Positions 1 to 7,774 of a stretch of DNA of 64,000 nucleotides are shown piece by piece. The notes below the pieces were generated by a model that was not told the origin of the DNA, did no database searches, and saw only the letters and a list, made by a program, of their open reading frames with translations. Source of the stretch: Aurantiacibacter odishensis. GTDB taxonomy: Bacteria; Pseudomonadota; Alphaproteobacteria; Sphingomonadales; Sphingomonadaceae. The stretch lies in assembly GCF_003605195.1 (NCBI RefSeq), contig NZ_QYOS01000024.1, positions 124,001 to 188,000 of the forward strand, read 5' to 3'. Every line of letters begins with the position of its first letter. Positions within the stretch are counted from its first letter, which is position 1. The position numbers and the translations under genes were made by a program.

Positions 1-342
1 CGTGCGGTTCGTGGGGCTGGAAACCAGATCGAACAGATAGGTGTGGCGGTTCGTCACCACGGTCATGTTCGTCGTGGCCCGCGGGGCCAGCGGCTTCACG
101 AACAGCAGGTTCGCGCGGCGGTTGGGCGTGACCTGCCAACTCTGGCTGTCACCGATGGCGACGTTCTCGATCACTTCGCCTTCGCCGAACTGGATGGTCG
201 ACTGGACGTTCACCTTGCCCTCGATCCGCACGACCTGCGTGGGATCGTAGAGGCGTTCGACCAGGCGCGGGTCCTGCGCGGCGGCGGGAGCGGCCAGGAG
301 GGCGGATGCCAGCAGCATCGCGGCGATGCCATTACGCAACAT
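1..342 (-). CDS. virB9: VirB9/TrbG/CagX-family type IV secretion protein (3' end missing)
   Basis: The reading frame enters from the left edge, so only the first 114 codons are present. It starts at an ATG that overlaps the virB6 stop as TAATG, which implies translational coupling. The N-terminus is a typical signal peptide ending in a run of Ala and AQD. The mature part reads DPRLVERLYDP, then a stretch with the IENVAIGDSQSWQV motif, then NRRANLLFVKPLAP and TNMTVVTNRHTYLFDL. These are the N-terminal beta-domain hallmarks of VirB9, the outer-membrane core subunit of type IV secretion systems that works with VirB7 and VirB10. Family membership is clear from these motifs. The C-terminal domain lies outside the window, so intactness cannot be judged. 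Confidence 0.9.
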   Translation of the reverse strand, partial: MLRNGIAAMLLASALLAAPAAAQDPRLVERLYDPTQVVRIEGKVNVQSTIQFGEGEVIENVAIGDSQSWQVTPNRRANLLFVKPLAPRATTNMTVVTNRHTYLFDLVSSPTNRT

Positions 343-1547
343 TACATTTTCTCCGAGGAACGGACGGGTGCGCTCTTGAAACGGCTGCCAATGCCGCGCG
401 CACGCGATGGGGTGGTGGAGCCGCTGCGGCCCTGCTCGGCACCGCCACCTGCCTGCACGATCTTCGTCTCGCGCACGGTGGAAGTGCCGCCGGTATCGTT
501 CGCGGCCGCAAGGGTGTTCGCCGTCACGCGGATATCGCGCGAGGCGGGAGGAGTGGACTGAGCGGCACGATCACGCGCGGTGGTGCTGGTAATGGTTGGC
601 GCAACCGGAGCGGCGGCGGGCGCGCTGGCGGTGTTGAACCCGCCGCGTTCGTCCGCACGGTCACTGGTGGCGAGGCCGAATACGTTCCAGCCGCTCACCA
701 TCGTGGTCGTGACCTTCAGCACCATGAACATCAGCGCCAGGTGCACCGCGCCGATCATGAAGAAGGCCATGGCCGGGCGCACGTCAATCTGGCCGGGCGT
801 CGCCATCAGGCTGGAGAGAACCGGCACGGCCAGTTCCAGCATCAGCGATCCGCCCAGTACCGCGAAGAGCGGGGCCAGCGCCATCAGGGTAACGCCTTTC
901 AGCCAGCCCACGAACAGGCCGCGAGTGCCGTCGAACAGGGCGAGCAGGATGAAGATCGGGCCAAGGCCCATCAGGATGGCGAGCGCGATCTTGCAGGTGG
1001 CCAGTACGCCCACGGTGCCCAGCAGCAGCATGGTGCCGCCCGACCACAACAGGCCCGGCGGAGAGAAGATCGAGGTGTCGTTCGCCATCGCATCGCCGCC
1101 CGATGCTTCCATCAGCGAGAGCATGACGACGTCCAGCTTGTCGGCGAAGATGGTGGTGGCGGAGCCGTCTGTGCCCATGATCGAGGTGGCGATCCAGTCC
1201 GGCGCGCCGACGGCGAGGTTCCAGAACACCGCCTGGAAAGCGATCCAGCTGGTGGCAAAGGTGGCGACAAGGCCCACCGTCACCATCTTGGGCGTGAGGG
1301 CAGACAGGCCAAGGCGCGTGCGCCCGGTGATGAGGCCGAAGCCGATGAAGGCGACGAACAGCGTCAGCGCCAGCGTGAGCGTGGTGCCCATTGCGCCGTT
1401 GGCGAACAGGTTGTTGAACGCGGCCTGCGCCATCTCGCTGGCGGCGCAGTCCACGCCGCGAAGGGACGCGCCGATGCCTGCGCCCACGCCTTCCATGGCG
1501 CGCATGCATTCGACGCCTACGCCGCTGGTGGGAGTGGTGACGCTCAT
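342..1547 (-). CDS. virB6: VirB6/TrbL-family inner-membrane channel protein
   Basis: This is a 401-residue polytopic membrane protein whose ATG overlaps the virB4 stop as ATGA. Several hydrophobic segments follow a short Cys-containing N-terminus: around the ALTLFVAFIGFGLITG stretch, a segment before the WIAFQAVFW motif, and paired helices around GTMLLLGTVGVLATCKIALA and LGPIFILLALF. The TrbL/VirB6 plasmid transfer family has this layout, with a central conserved region near the GPIFI/FDGTRGLFVGWLKG segment. The last roughly 90 residues are polar, Ala/Thr/Ser-rich and low in complexity, probably cytoplasmic or periplasmic and disordered. In the secretion machine VirB6 forms part of the inner-membrane translocation pore. 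An upstream in-frame extension exists on the same strand but lies inside virB4, so it was rejected. Confidence 0.88.
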   Translation of the reverse strand: MSVTTPTSGVGVECMRAMEGVGAGIGASLRGVDCAASEMAQAAFNNLFANGAMGTTLTLALTLFVAFIGFGLITGRTRLGLSALTPKMVTVGLVATFATSWIAFQAVFWNLAVGAPDWIATSIMGTDGSATTIFADKLDVVMLSLMEASGGDAMANDTSIFSPPGLLWSGGTMLLLGTVGVLATCKIALAILMGLGPIFILLALFDGTRGLFVGWLKGVTLMALAPLFAVLGGSLMLELAVPVLSSLMATPGQIDVRPAMAFFMIGAVHLALMFMVLKVTTTMVSGWNVFGLATSDRADERGGFNTASAPAAAPVAPTITSTTARDRAAQSTPPASRDIRVTANTLAAANDTGGTSTVRETKIVQAGGGAEQGRSGSTTPSRARGIGSRFKSAPVRSSEKM

Positions 1548-3982
1548 TCCGCGGCCTGCCAGTTGAAGCTGTCGTCGTCGTCCTGCGGCTGGCCGGAACC
1601 GGGCCACGGACGGTTCGTAAGCGCAGGATACCACTGCGCGGGATCGTCTCCCACGGCTTCGCGCAGCAGGTCGAGGCGGCGTACGCTCGATTCGCGGCCG
1701 GAGAGGATGGTCAGCACTTCGGGCGCGCCAGACAGGTCCAGCCGCACCACGACGCTGGCATCGGGCTGGCGCACGAGGAAGCAGCGGCTGTGCGCGGGCA
1801 GAGACTTGATCAGCGCAAGCTCGTGCTCGGTCAGACCGAAGCCTTCGCAATAGTCCTCCGCACGGGCGCGGGCGTTGGGCATGAACACCATGGTGGCCGT
1901 CTGCTCCACCAATGCGGTGGAAATGCGGCTGTCCAGCGCATCGCGGGCGGACTGCGTGGCAAATCCGACCAGTGCGTTGCGTTTACGCAGCGTCTTCAGC
2001 CAGTCGCGGATGCGGGCGGCGAAAACCTCGTCGTCGAGCGCCTTCCAGCCTTCGTCGATCAGCACCATCGTGGGGTGCCCGTCCAGCCGCTCGTCGATGC
2101 GGTGGAACAGGTACATCATCACGGGCGTGCGCAGCTTGGGGTTCTCCAGCAGCGCGGTCATGTCGAAGCCCATCACGCGGGTGGAGAGATCCAGCTTGTC
2201 ATCGGCATTGTCGAACAGCCAGCCGTTCTCGCCATCCTCGATCCAGGCGGAGAGGCGATCTGCCAGGTCGCCCGGTTGCGGGCGGCGCGCGCCGGAGACG
2301 AGTTCCTTGAAATAGCGGAGGCGGCGCAGCGAGGGATCGTTGGAATAGGCCGCGTCCACGGCGGAGGCGATGGTGGCGTGTTCCTCTGGCCCCTCCGCCT
2401 TCAGCAGCACGGAAAGCCAGTCGCGCAGGAAGCCACGGTTGGCGGGCGTATCGGGCAGGGCGAGCGGGTTGAAGCCGGTCGGCTCTCCCGAACGGATGCG
2501 GTCGTAGCTGCCGCCGATGCCGCGAATGAACAGTTCCGCGCCGCGATCCTTGTCGAACAGGATCGTGCGGGGGCTGAACTTCTGCGCCTGCGCGGCGAGG
2601 AAGTTCATCACCACGGTCTTGCCCGAACCCGACGGCCCGATGACCGAGAAGTTGCCAAGATCGCCGGTGTGGAAGTTGAAGAAGAACGGGGTGGAGCTGG
2701 TGGTCTGGAGCAGCGTGACGGCCTCGCCCCAGTGGTTCCCCTCGGCCTGTCCCAGCGCGAAGCCGTGCAGGCTGCCGAAGCTCGCCATGTTGGCGGTGGA
2801 GATCATTGCGCGGCGCACGAGGTACTGCTCGTTGCCGGGGAACTGGCCCCAGAAAGCCGGCTCCAAGTTGGTGTCCTCGCGCACAGCAATAGCGCCGGTA
2901 TCGGCCAGCGACGCAGCGACGGAAGCGGTGGCATCGTCCAGCCGCTCCAGGTTGCGCTCGCGTACCAGCACGGTCAGGTGATGGTCGCCAAAGGCCACGG
3001 AGCCTGCGCCCAGCTCGTCACGCGCGGCCATCATCTCGGCCCGCTCGCTCTGGGCTTCCTCGTCGGCGCTTTTCAGGCGGCGGATAGCAAGGTCGATCTT
3101 CTCTCGCGCGGTCTGCCGTTCTTCGGGAGCGAAGCTCTCGGTCACGATCATCTCGTAAGGGAGGCGCAGCATACCGTCGAGCAGGCCGGGGCTGGTCGCG
3201 TCAGGGTAGTCCTTCAGGCTGAGGATCGAAGCGAAGTCCGCCCCGCCGCTGCCGCGCAGTTCCATCGCGTCGAGGCCGAAACTGGCGCGGCGGTAGGGCA
3301 GCATCCGGCCCACGTCGGTATCGAAATCGGGGCGGCGCACCGGGCGCATCTCGCCGTTGTAGAGCGCGCTGAGCAGTTCCAGCACTTCGTTGTTGGTGTT
3401 GCCCGACGGGCCGACATAATCACCCAGCGGCTGCGCGCCGTAATCGCCAAGGCTGGCTGCCAGCGCCTGCAGGGCACCGCGCAGGGAGCGCAGATCCTTG
3501 GGATCGACCGGCTCTTCCTCGTTGCGGCGCTTGAAAATCTTGCTGGCCTTTTCGGCAAGGCCCGCCTTGCCCCGCGCCGGGCGGCGCACCAGCGAGACGA
3601 ACTGATCGTTCACGAACAGCGATCCGCTCGACAGTTTCTCGCGCCAGCGCGCATCGATATGGGCGGACAGCGGATCCTCGAAACTGGCGTCCAGTTCCAC
3701 GCTCACCCGGCGGCGGATCACGTGGTGATAGAGCACGAAGCGTGCATCGAGGTTGGAGCGCAGCATCACCTCACGCGTCTGGGCGTGGGCGTTCAGCGCT
3801 TCGGTATCTTCCGTCTCGAACAGCAGGCCGGGCACCTGCATGGCGGCCATCAGCGAGCCGTCGCGCAGCAGCACCACGTTTTCATCGACCAGCCGCGCAT
3901 AGGGCAGGCGCTCGCCCGCCTGCGCTTCCTTGGCGCTCCAGGCGGCGGCTCCCAGCCGGAACTTGGGCAGCTTGCTCTTCAT
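1544..3982 (-). CDS. virB4: VirB4-family type IV secretion ATPase
   Basis: An 812-residue protein of normal VirB4/TrbE/CagE length. A GGAG sequence sits just upstream of its ATG. The N-terminal half matches the CagE/TrbE/VirB family N-domain (for example LPYARLVDENVVLLRDGSLMA, and TNEQ-like segments around FPGNEQYLVRRAMISTANMA). The C-terminal half is a RecA-like ATPase with a Walker A motif GPSGSGKT and a Walker B motif MVLIDEGWKAL, followed by the family motif FATQSARDAL. It energises pilus assembly and substrate transfer at the inner membrane. Its ATGA overlap with virB6 and 52-bp spacing from virB3 place it in the same transcript. Confidence 0.96.
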   Translation of the reverse strand: MKSKLPKFRLGAAAWSAKEAQAGERLPYARLVDENVVLLRDGSLMAAMQVPGLLFETEDTEALNAHAQTREVMLRSNLDARFVLYHHVIRRRVSVELDASFEDPLSAHIDARWREKLSSGSLFVNDQFVSLVRRPARGKAGLAEKASKIFKRRNEEEPVDPKDLRSLRGALQALAASLGDYGAQPLGDYVGPSGNTNNEVLELLSALYNGEMRPVRRPDFDTDVGRMLPYRRASFGLDAMELRGSGGADFASILSLKDYPDATSPGLLDGMLRLPYEMIVTESFAPEERQTAREKIDLAIRRLKSADEEAQSERAEMMAARDELGAGSVAFGDHHLTVLVRERNLERLDDATASVAASLADTGAIAVREDTNLEPAFWGQFPGNEQYLVRRAMISTANMASFGSLHGFALGQAEGNHWGEAVTLLQTTSSTPFFFNFHTGDLGNFSVIGPSGSGKTVVMNFLAAQAQKFSPRTILFDKDRGAELFIRGIGGSYDRIRSGEPTGFNPLALPDTPANRGFLRDWLSVLLKAEGPEEHATIASAVDAAYSNDPSLRRLRYFKELVSGARRPQPGDLADRLSAWIEDGENGWLFDNADDKLDLSTRVMGFDMTALLENPKLRTPVMMYLFHRIDERLDGHPTMVLIDEGWKALDDEVFAARIRDWLKTLRKRNALVGFATQSARDALDSRISTALVEQTATMVFMPNARARAEDYCEGFGLTEHELALIKSLPAHSRCFLVRQPDASVVVRLDLSGAPEVLTILSGRESSVRRLDLLREAVGDDPAQWYPALTNRPWPGSGQPQDDDDSFNWQAAE

Positions 3983-4034
3983 GGTCTCACTCCATGCCGC
4001 CCACGAACGGGCGGCGGTTCAAATGGCGCGCGGC

Positions 4035-4316
4035 TTACGCGGCGTAACTGTTGCAGCCCCAGCGGCTGTAATTTCTCACCCGCGGACACTTGCTGACCTT
4101 GGTCAGCCACAGGTCGAAAATGCGCGGTTCGCGAAGGCAGGCGAAGTAGCCGATAACATGCATGATGACGGGGATCGGCAGGATCCACAGGCTTTTCAGA
4201 ATCAGGAAGGCCTCCGTCGTCACCAGCGCGTTGATGATGAAATAGTTGAACGTCACGCCCGCAAACATCTGCGGCCGCGTGAGCGCGCGATGGACACGGT
4301 GGCGGACAAGCTGCAT
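4035..4316 (-). CDS. virB3: VirB3-family type IV secretion protein
   Basis: A 93-residue inner-membrane protein. The start is the ATG that gives MQLVRHRVHRALTRPQMF, 13 bp after the virB2 stop; a longer in-frame version would overlap virB2. The VirB3 signature is the short basic N-terminus with a TRPxMF motif, then a long hydrophobic region (residues about 20-60, containing a TTEAFLILKSLWILPIPVI stretch) and a short tail with the REPRIFDLWL motif. VirB3 associates with VirB4 and the pilin during T-pilus assembly. The gene order B2-B3-B4 is the classic one. Confidence 0.88.
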   Translation of the reverse strand: MQLVRHRVHRALTRPQMFAGVTFNYFIINALVTTEAFLILKSLWILPIPVIMHVIGYFACLREPRIFDLWLTKVSKCPRVRNYSRWGCNSYAA

Positions 4317-4329
4317 CGATCCCGCTCCC

Positions 4330-4623
4330 TTACCCTGCCGCGCCCTGGATACCGGCCACGATGGAGGCGGCACCGAAAATGATGAAGCAGCCCAGGATCA
4401 CCGTCGCGCCAAAGCGCCAGTTCATCCGGCCTGTCAGCATCATGAAGCCGACGGCCGCCACGGCCATCACCGCAACTGCGGTCGCCACGCTGCCCAGCAG
4501 CGTGTTCTGCATCCACGCCAGCGCATTGTTGATCGGGCCCGAACCCGCCGGGTCCTGCGCGTAGGCAGCCGTAGGCGCGATCAGCACCGCGAAAGCAGCG
4601 GCAAGGCGGTAAAAAACATTCAT
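4330..4623 (-). CDS. virB2: VirB2/TrbC-family pilin
   Basis: A 97-residue protein with a cleavable signal peptide ending TAAYAQD, a linker GPINNALAWMQNTLLG, and two hydrophobic helices (around residues 45-63 and 70-88) separated by a short polar loop GRMNWRFG. This is the standard processed-pilin architecture of VirB2/TrbC, the major subunit of the type IV secretion pilus. The stop is 13 bp from the virB3 start and the gene begins 2 bp after the transglycosylase stop. The small size and weak sequence constraint of this family mean that the gene order adds much of the certainty. Confidence 0.88.
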   Translation of the reverse strand: MNVFYRLAAAFAVLIAPTAAYAQDPAGSGPINNALAWMQNTLLGSVATAVAVMAVAAVGFMMLTGRMNWRFGATVILGCFIIFGAASIVAGIQGAAG

Positions 4624-4625
4624 TG

Positions 4626-5282
4626 TCAGTCGGAACTCCGGGAATGGTCTGCAAGACGGCCCATGATCGAGGATACATAGACCTGTGTTTCACGAATACG
4701 CGGGATACCGCCCGAACGGATCACCCGTCCGGGGCCCGCGTTGTAGGCGGCAAGGGCCTTTTCCAGGTCGCCGTCGAACCGGTCGAGCTGCTCGCGCAGG
4801 TAGCGCGCGCCGCCCTCCAGATTGGCGAGCGGGTTGTCCGGGTCCACGCCAAGATCGCGCGCGGTGCCGGGCATCAGCTGGGCAAGGCCTCGTGCCCCGG
4901 CGGGGGAGACGGCGTTCTCGCGCCAGCGGCTTTCCTGCCAGACCACGGCTTCCAGCAGCGCGGGCGAGAGGTCGAAACGCTCGGCCAGCTGCGCGACGTG
5001 GGCGGCATAGGCGGGCGGGATGGCGGAGGAATGGTCTGCCGTGATGGCAACGGCGCTGTCGGGCACGATCGCGATCGCTTCCACCGGCACTTCCGCCAGC
5101 GGCGCTGCAGCCCCGTCATGGGTCGCGTTCATGTCCACGCTGGTTGCCGCCATGGCCATCGGTCCGGCGATCCACTGCGCTTCCCCGTCAACTGACACTT
5201 CCAGCACATCGGCCTGCGCCGGCAGCGCGCACGCGGCGGCGACCGCGAACGCGAGCGTGGATGTGCAGAAACGCAGAATCAT
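4626..5282 (-). CDS. virB1: VirB1-like lytic transglycosylase
   Basis: A 218-residue exported protein. The chosen ATG gives an N-terminal signal peptide (MILRFCTSTLAFAVAAAC then ALPAQADV) and has GGAGGG upstream; a longer version would begin in unlikely sequence. The C-terminal half is an SLT/LT domain: SPALLEAVVWQESRW with the catalytic Glu in QESRW, SPAGARGLAQLMPGTARDLG, the GGARYLREQLDRF segment, and ALAAYNAGPGRV. It locally opens peptidoglycan so that the secretion apparatus can be built. It is the first gene of the visible vir operon, so the promoter should lie at about 5283-5370. Confidence 0.92.
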   Translation of the reverse strand: MILRFCTSTLAFAVAAACALPAQADVLEVSVDGEAQWIAGPMAMAATSVDMNATHDGAAAPLAEVPVEAIAIVPDSAVAITADHSSAIPPAYAAHVAQLAERFDLSPALLEAVVWQESRWRENAVSPAGARGLAQLMPGTARDLGVDPDNPLANLEGGARYLREQLDRFDGDLEKALAAYNAGPGRVIRSGGIPRIRETQVYVSSIMGRLADHSRSSD

Positions 5283-5373
5283 GTGGGACCCTCCAAAGCC
5301 GCCCCAATGCTTACAACAAATGACAACGGCATGACAGTGCAGGCCAATTCGGCCCTTCGCGCTGCCATACAGC

Positions 5374-5403
5374 AAAAGCCCGGCGAGCCGAAGCCAGCCG
5401 GGC
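5374..5403 (-). terminator. Rho-independent terminator of the TPR gene
   Basis: Reading the minus strand, GCCCGGC and GCCGGGC form a 7-bp GC stem around a 12-nt loop, followed directly by TTTT. It lies about 65 bp past the stop of the small TPR gene and upstream of the vir operon, so it should separate the two transcripts. Confidence 0.7.
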
Positions 5404-5467
5404 AGTTTGCTGGGCCGGCGCGCTCTAACGGCGGCTCGGCCCTATATAATATGGTCTGTCGCGCCGA

Positions 5468-5830
5468 TTAATCGGCACTCGAGTCCAGCGACAGAAGGGC
5501 AAGGCGCGCGGCCTGGCGGGAATCGACCCACTCGCCGCTGGCGAGTTCGAGGTCGTAGCGATCGTTACTGGCGATGGCTTCGCGATAGGCCTGCTCGGCC
5601 ATACGGTATTCGCCGACGGCGGCGTAAGCCGCGCCGAGGTTGATCAGCAGTGCCGGGTCGCCAGGGTTCTCGGCGCGAGCGGCCTCCAGGCGTTCGATAG
5701 CGGCACGTGCCTCACCCGAGGCGAGGGTTTCGTAAGCGACATCGCGGGTCTCGATTTCCGACGGGGTGGTGGCGGCCGTAGGGCCGGCCTGGACCAGCAT
5801 CAGGAAGGCAAGGGTGGTAGTGGCAAACAT
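5468..5830 (-). CDS. Small exported TPR-repeat protein
   Basis: A 120-residue protein beginning with a short signal-like hydrophobic segment (MFATTTLAFLMLVQAGP). The rest contains a tetratricopeptide pattern: LEAARAENPGDPALLINLG followed by AAYAAVGEYRMAEQAYREAI, about one and a half to two TPR units, then a short C-terminal helix. TPRs mediate protein-protein contacts; no enzymatic motif is present. A GGGAG lies upstream of the ATG. It is divergently oriented from the lipoprotein/TBDR pair at 6103-10483 across a repeat-rich intergenic region, which suggests shared control. The precise role is unknown. Confidence 0.75.
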   Translation of the reverse strand: MFATTTLAFLMLVQAGPTAATTPSEIETRDVAYETLASGEARAAIERLEAARAENPGDPALLINLGAAYAAVGEYRMAEQAYREAIASNDRYDLELASGEWVDSRQAARLALLSLDSSAD

Positions 5831-5891
5831 GATGGTTCTCCCAAACTCTTGCCGACGATAATGCGCCGTCTTGCCGACGACTGCAACAAAA

Positions 5892-5920
5892 CCGTCATAT
5901 TGTCACAAAACTGCAATATG
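5892..5920. promoter_or_regulatory. Pho-box-like element and dyad in the divergent promoter region
   Basis: TTGTCAC-AAAA-CTGCAAT (5900-5917) has the 7-4-7 layout of a PhoB box, whose consensus is two CTGTCAY-type heptamers 11 bp apart; the first half fits well and the second fits 5 of 7. The same stretch holds a perfect dyad CATATTG (5896-5902) and CAATATG (5914-5920). Either reading makes it a likely regulator site between the TPR gene and the lipoprotein gene. Confidence 0.45.
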
Positions 5921-5969
5921 CTGCAGCACGGAAAGATTTTTTCGCTCAATTCCAGCGATTCTCGGGAAA

Positions 5970-6000
5970 TGTGACAATCCGTCACACAATTCCGTCACAC
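5970..6000. promoter_or_regulatory. Inverted and direct GTCACA repeats upstream of the lipoprotein gene
   Basis: TGTGAC (5970-5975) and GTCACA (5981-5986) form an inverted repeat with a 5-bp spacer. CCGTCACAC (5979-5987) recurs exactly at 5992-6000, 13 bp downstream. The cluster lies about 100 bp before the GTG of the lipoprotein gene. It could be a second operator; which protein binds is unknown. Confidence 0.4.
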
Positions 6001-6102
6001 GGTCGCCAAAGTGTCATTTGGCTCGCCTAGCCGTCCTCTCGCGACATCGCATTTCGCTTCGCTTCTTTTTCGATTCTCGGTTTTTTGAGGGGACCGTTCG
6101 CC

Positions 6103-7683
6103 GTGACTAATCTTTCTCGCTTCCTGATCCTTGGTTGTTCCGCCATGGCGCTTGCCGCTTGCGGTGCAGAGGAAATCGCTTCGCCGGGCACCGGCGGCAA
6201 CGTGGTGATCAACAATCCGCCCGCACCCGCGCCGACGCCTTCGCCGACGGCAACTCCCGCGCCGACCATCACCCCGGCAGCCGGTTGCCCTACCATCAGC
6301 GACCCGCAGGGCCTGACTGACGAGGGCACCATTTCCAACAGCAACGGCGACGAATGGCGCGTGTGCGCCACGCCGCAGCGTTTCAACGCCTCTTCCACCC
6401 TGCGCCAGATCGACGGCCTGCTCTATCGCCTGCCCGGCCAGGTGAACGTGGGCACCGACGGCGGCCCGGCTCCGGACGCGAGCGACGGCCTTTCCGACAC
6501 CAATGTCGAACTGACCATCGAGCCCGGTGTCATCATCTACGCTGCCGGTTCCTCGTTCCTGAACGTGACGCGCGGCAACACGATCGATGCCAACGGCACC
6601 GCCGACAGGCCGATCATCTTCACCAGCCGCGACAACATCGTTGGCCTGAACAACGAAAACTCCTCCGGCCAGTGGGGCGGCGTGGTGCTTTCGGGCCGCG
6701 CTCCGGTGACGGACTGCTTCGAACCTGCCGCAACCCCGGGCACCGTGGATTGCGAACGCCAGGTGGAAGGCGCGGCTGCGCCCAGCTTCTTCGGCGGCGC
6801 CACGCCGGACGACAGCTCCGGCTCCATGAGCTACGTGCAGATCCGCTACTCGGGCTTCGTGCTCTCGGGTGACAACGAGCTGCAGTCTCTCACCACCGGC
6901 GGCACCGGTTCGGGCACACAGCTCAGCCACATCCAGTCGGTCAACTCGTCGGACGACGGCGTCGAATTCTTCGGCGGCATCGTCAACATCTCCAACCTCA
7001 TCGTTGCAGGTGCGGAAGACGACTCGCTCGATACCGACACCGGCGTGAAGGCGAACATGCAGTTCGTGATCGCGGCGCAGCGTGCGGGCATCGGTGACAC
7101 GATCATCGAAGCGGACTCCAGCAACGGCCTGGAAGAGCAGACCCCGCGTCAGAACACCACGATCAGCAACTTCACCTTCATCCAGCGCCGCGCCGCCGAC
7201 CAGGTGGTGCGTATCCGTGGCGGTGCCGACTACGGTCTCTACAACGGCGTGATCTTCGATGCCTCGGGCTCCACCCCCTGCATCCGTATCGACGACGAGG
7301 AAACGATCCGCGCGGCCAATGCCGGGCTGGACGATGTGGGCACCGTGCGCTTCAACTCGGTCGCGCTGGATTGCACCACGAACTTCCGCAACGGCAGCAA
7401 CGGCGGTGCCACCGCCGCCCAGGCCGAGGCGATCTTCGATGCCGGCGCGGGCAACACGAAGGACTACACGCACACGATCACGGGCGGTTACCTGAACGGT
7501 GCCAGCGAGGATGGCTATACGCCGATCTTCGATCCGACCGCGCTGTCCAGCTTCTTCGTCACCACCACCTTTATCGGTGCCGTGACGGCGTCCGACGACT
7601 GGACGCAGGGCTGGACCTGCGACTCCTCGGCCGTGGCCTTCGGTAACAACACCGGCCTCTGCACCGAGATCCCGGTCCTTTAA
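6103..7683 (+). CDS. Surface lipoprotein, predicted right-handed beta-helix, paired with a TBDR
   Basis: A 526-residue protein. The GTG at 6103 is preferred because AGGGGA lies at the right distance and the product then begins with a compact lipoprotein signal whose lipobox LAAC puts the acylated Cys at residue 20. A Pro/Thr/Ala-rich linker (about residues 40-65) follows. The remainder is rich in Gly, Asn, Asp and Thr, with recurring strand-turn patterns such as VELTIEPGVIIYA, NTIDANGTADRPIIFTS, SSGQWGGVVLSGRAP and DDGVEFFGGIVNISNLIV, as in parallel beta-helix proteins. Such lipoproteins commonly sit beside TBDRs in sphingomonads and Caulobacter; phosphate-starvation-induced extracellular lipoproteins are a possible parallel. 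Binding of an external ligand for the adjacent receptor is inferred, not shown. Confidence 0.75.
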   Translation: MTNLSRFLILGCSAMALAACGAEEIASPGTGGNVVINNPPAPAPTPSPTATPAPTITPAAGCPTISDPQGLTDEGTISNSNGDEWRVCATPQRFNASSTLRQIDGLLYRLPGQVNVGTDGGPAPDASDGLSDTNVELTIEPGVIIYAAGSSFLNVTRGNTIDANGTADRPIIFTSRDNIVGLNNENSSGQWGGVVLSGRAPVTDCFEPAATPGTVDCERQVEGAAAPSFFGGATPDDSSGSMSYVQIRYSGFVLSGDNELQSLTTGGTGSGTQLSHIQSVNSSDDGVEFFGGIVNISNLIVAGAEDDSLDTDTGVKANMQFVIAAQRAGIGDTIIEADSSNGLEEQTPRQNTTISNFTFIQRRAADQVVRIRGGADYGLYNGVIFDASGSTPCIRIDDEETIRAANAGLDDVGTVRFNSVALDCTTNFRNGSNGGATAAQAEAIFDAGAGNTKDYTHTITGGYLNGASEDGYTPIFDPTALSSFFVTTTFIGAVTASDDWTQGWTCDSSAVAFGNNTGLCTEIPVL

Positions 7684-7691
7684 TGAAACGT

Positions 7692-7743
7692 GGAAGGGGG
7701 AGCGCAGGCGGGAAATCCGCTGCGCTTCCCCTTCCAGTCTTTT
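7692..7743 (+). terminator. Strong hairpin terminator between lipoprotein and TBDR genes
   Basis: GGAAGGGG-GAGCGCAG pairs with CTGCGC-TTCCCCTTCC (ending 7735) around a short loop, followed by TCTTTTT. It lies 9 bp past the lipoprotein stop and 31 bp before the TBDR start. It should end most lipoprotein transcripts, leaving lower read-through into the receptor gene. Confidence 0.8.
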
Positions 7744-7774
7744 TACCTGATCGACTCATAGGGGAGTCACGACA

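Noticed and set aside
342-1850. An N-terminally extended virB6
   Set aside because: The extra residues lie within virB4 and are Arg-rich; the ATGA overlap marks the real start.
1790-4096. A long open frame on the plus strand opposite virB4
   Set aside because: It mirrors virB4 in a high-GC gene, has His/Arg/Gly-rich composition and no family motif or ribosome site.
5976-6000. CRISPR-like short repeats
   Set aside because: Only two copies of a 9-bp unit without spacers of regular length; better read as a regulator site.
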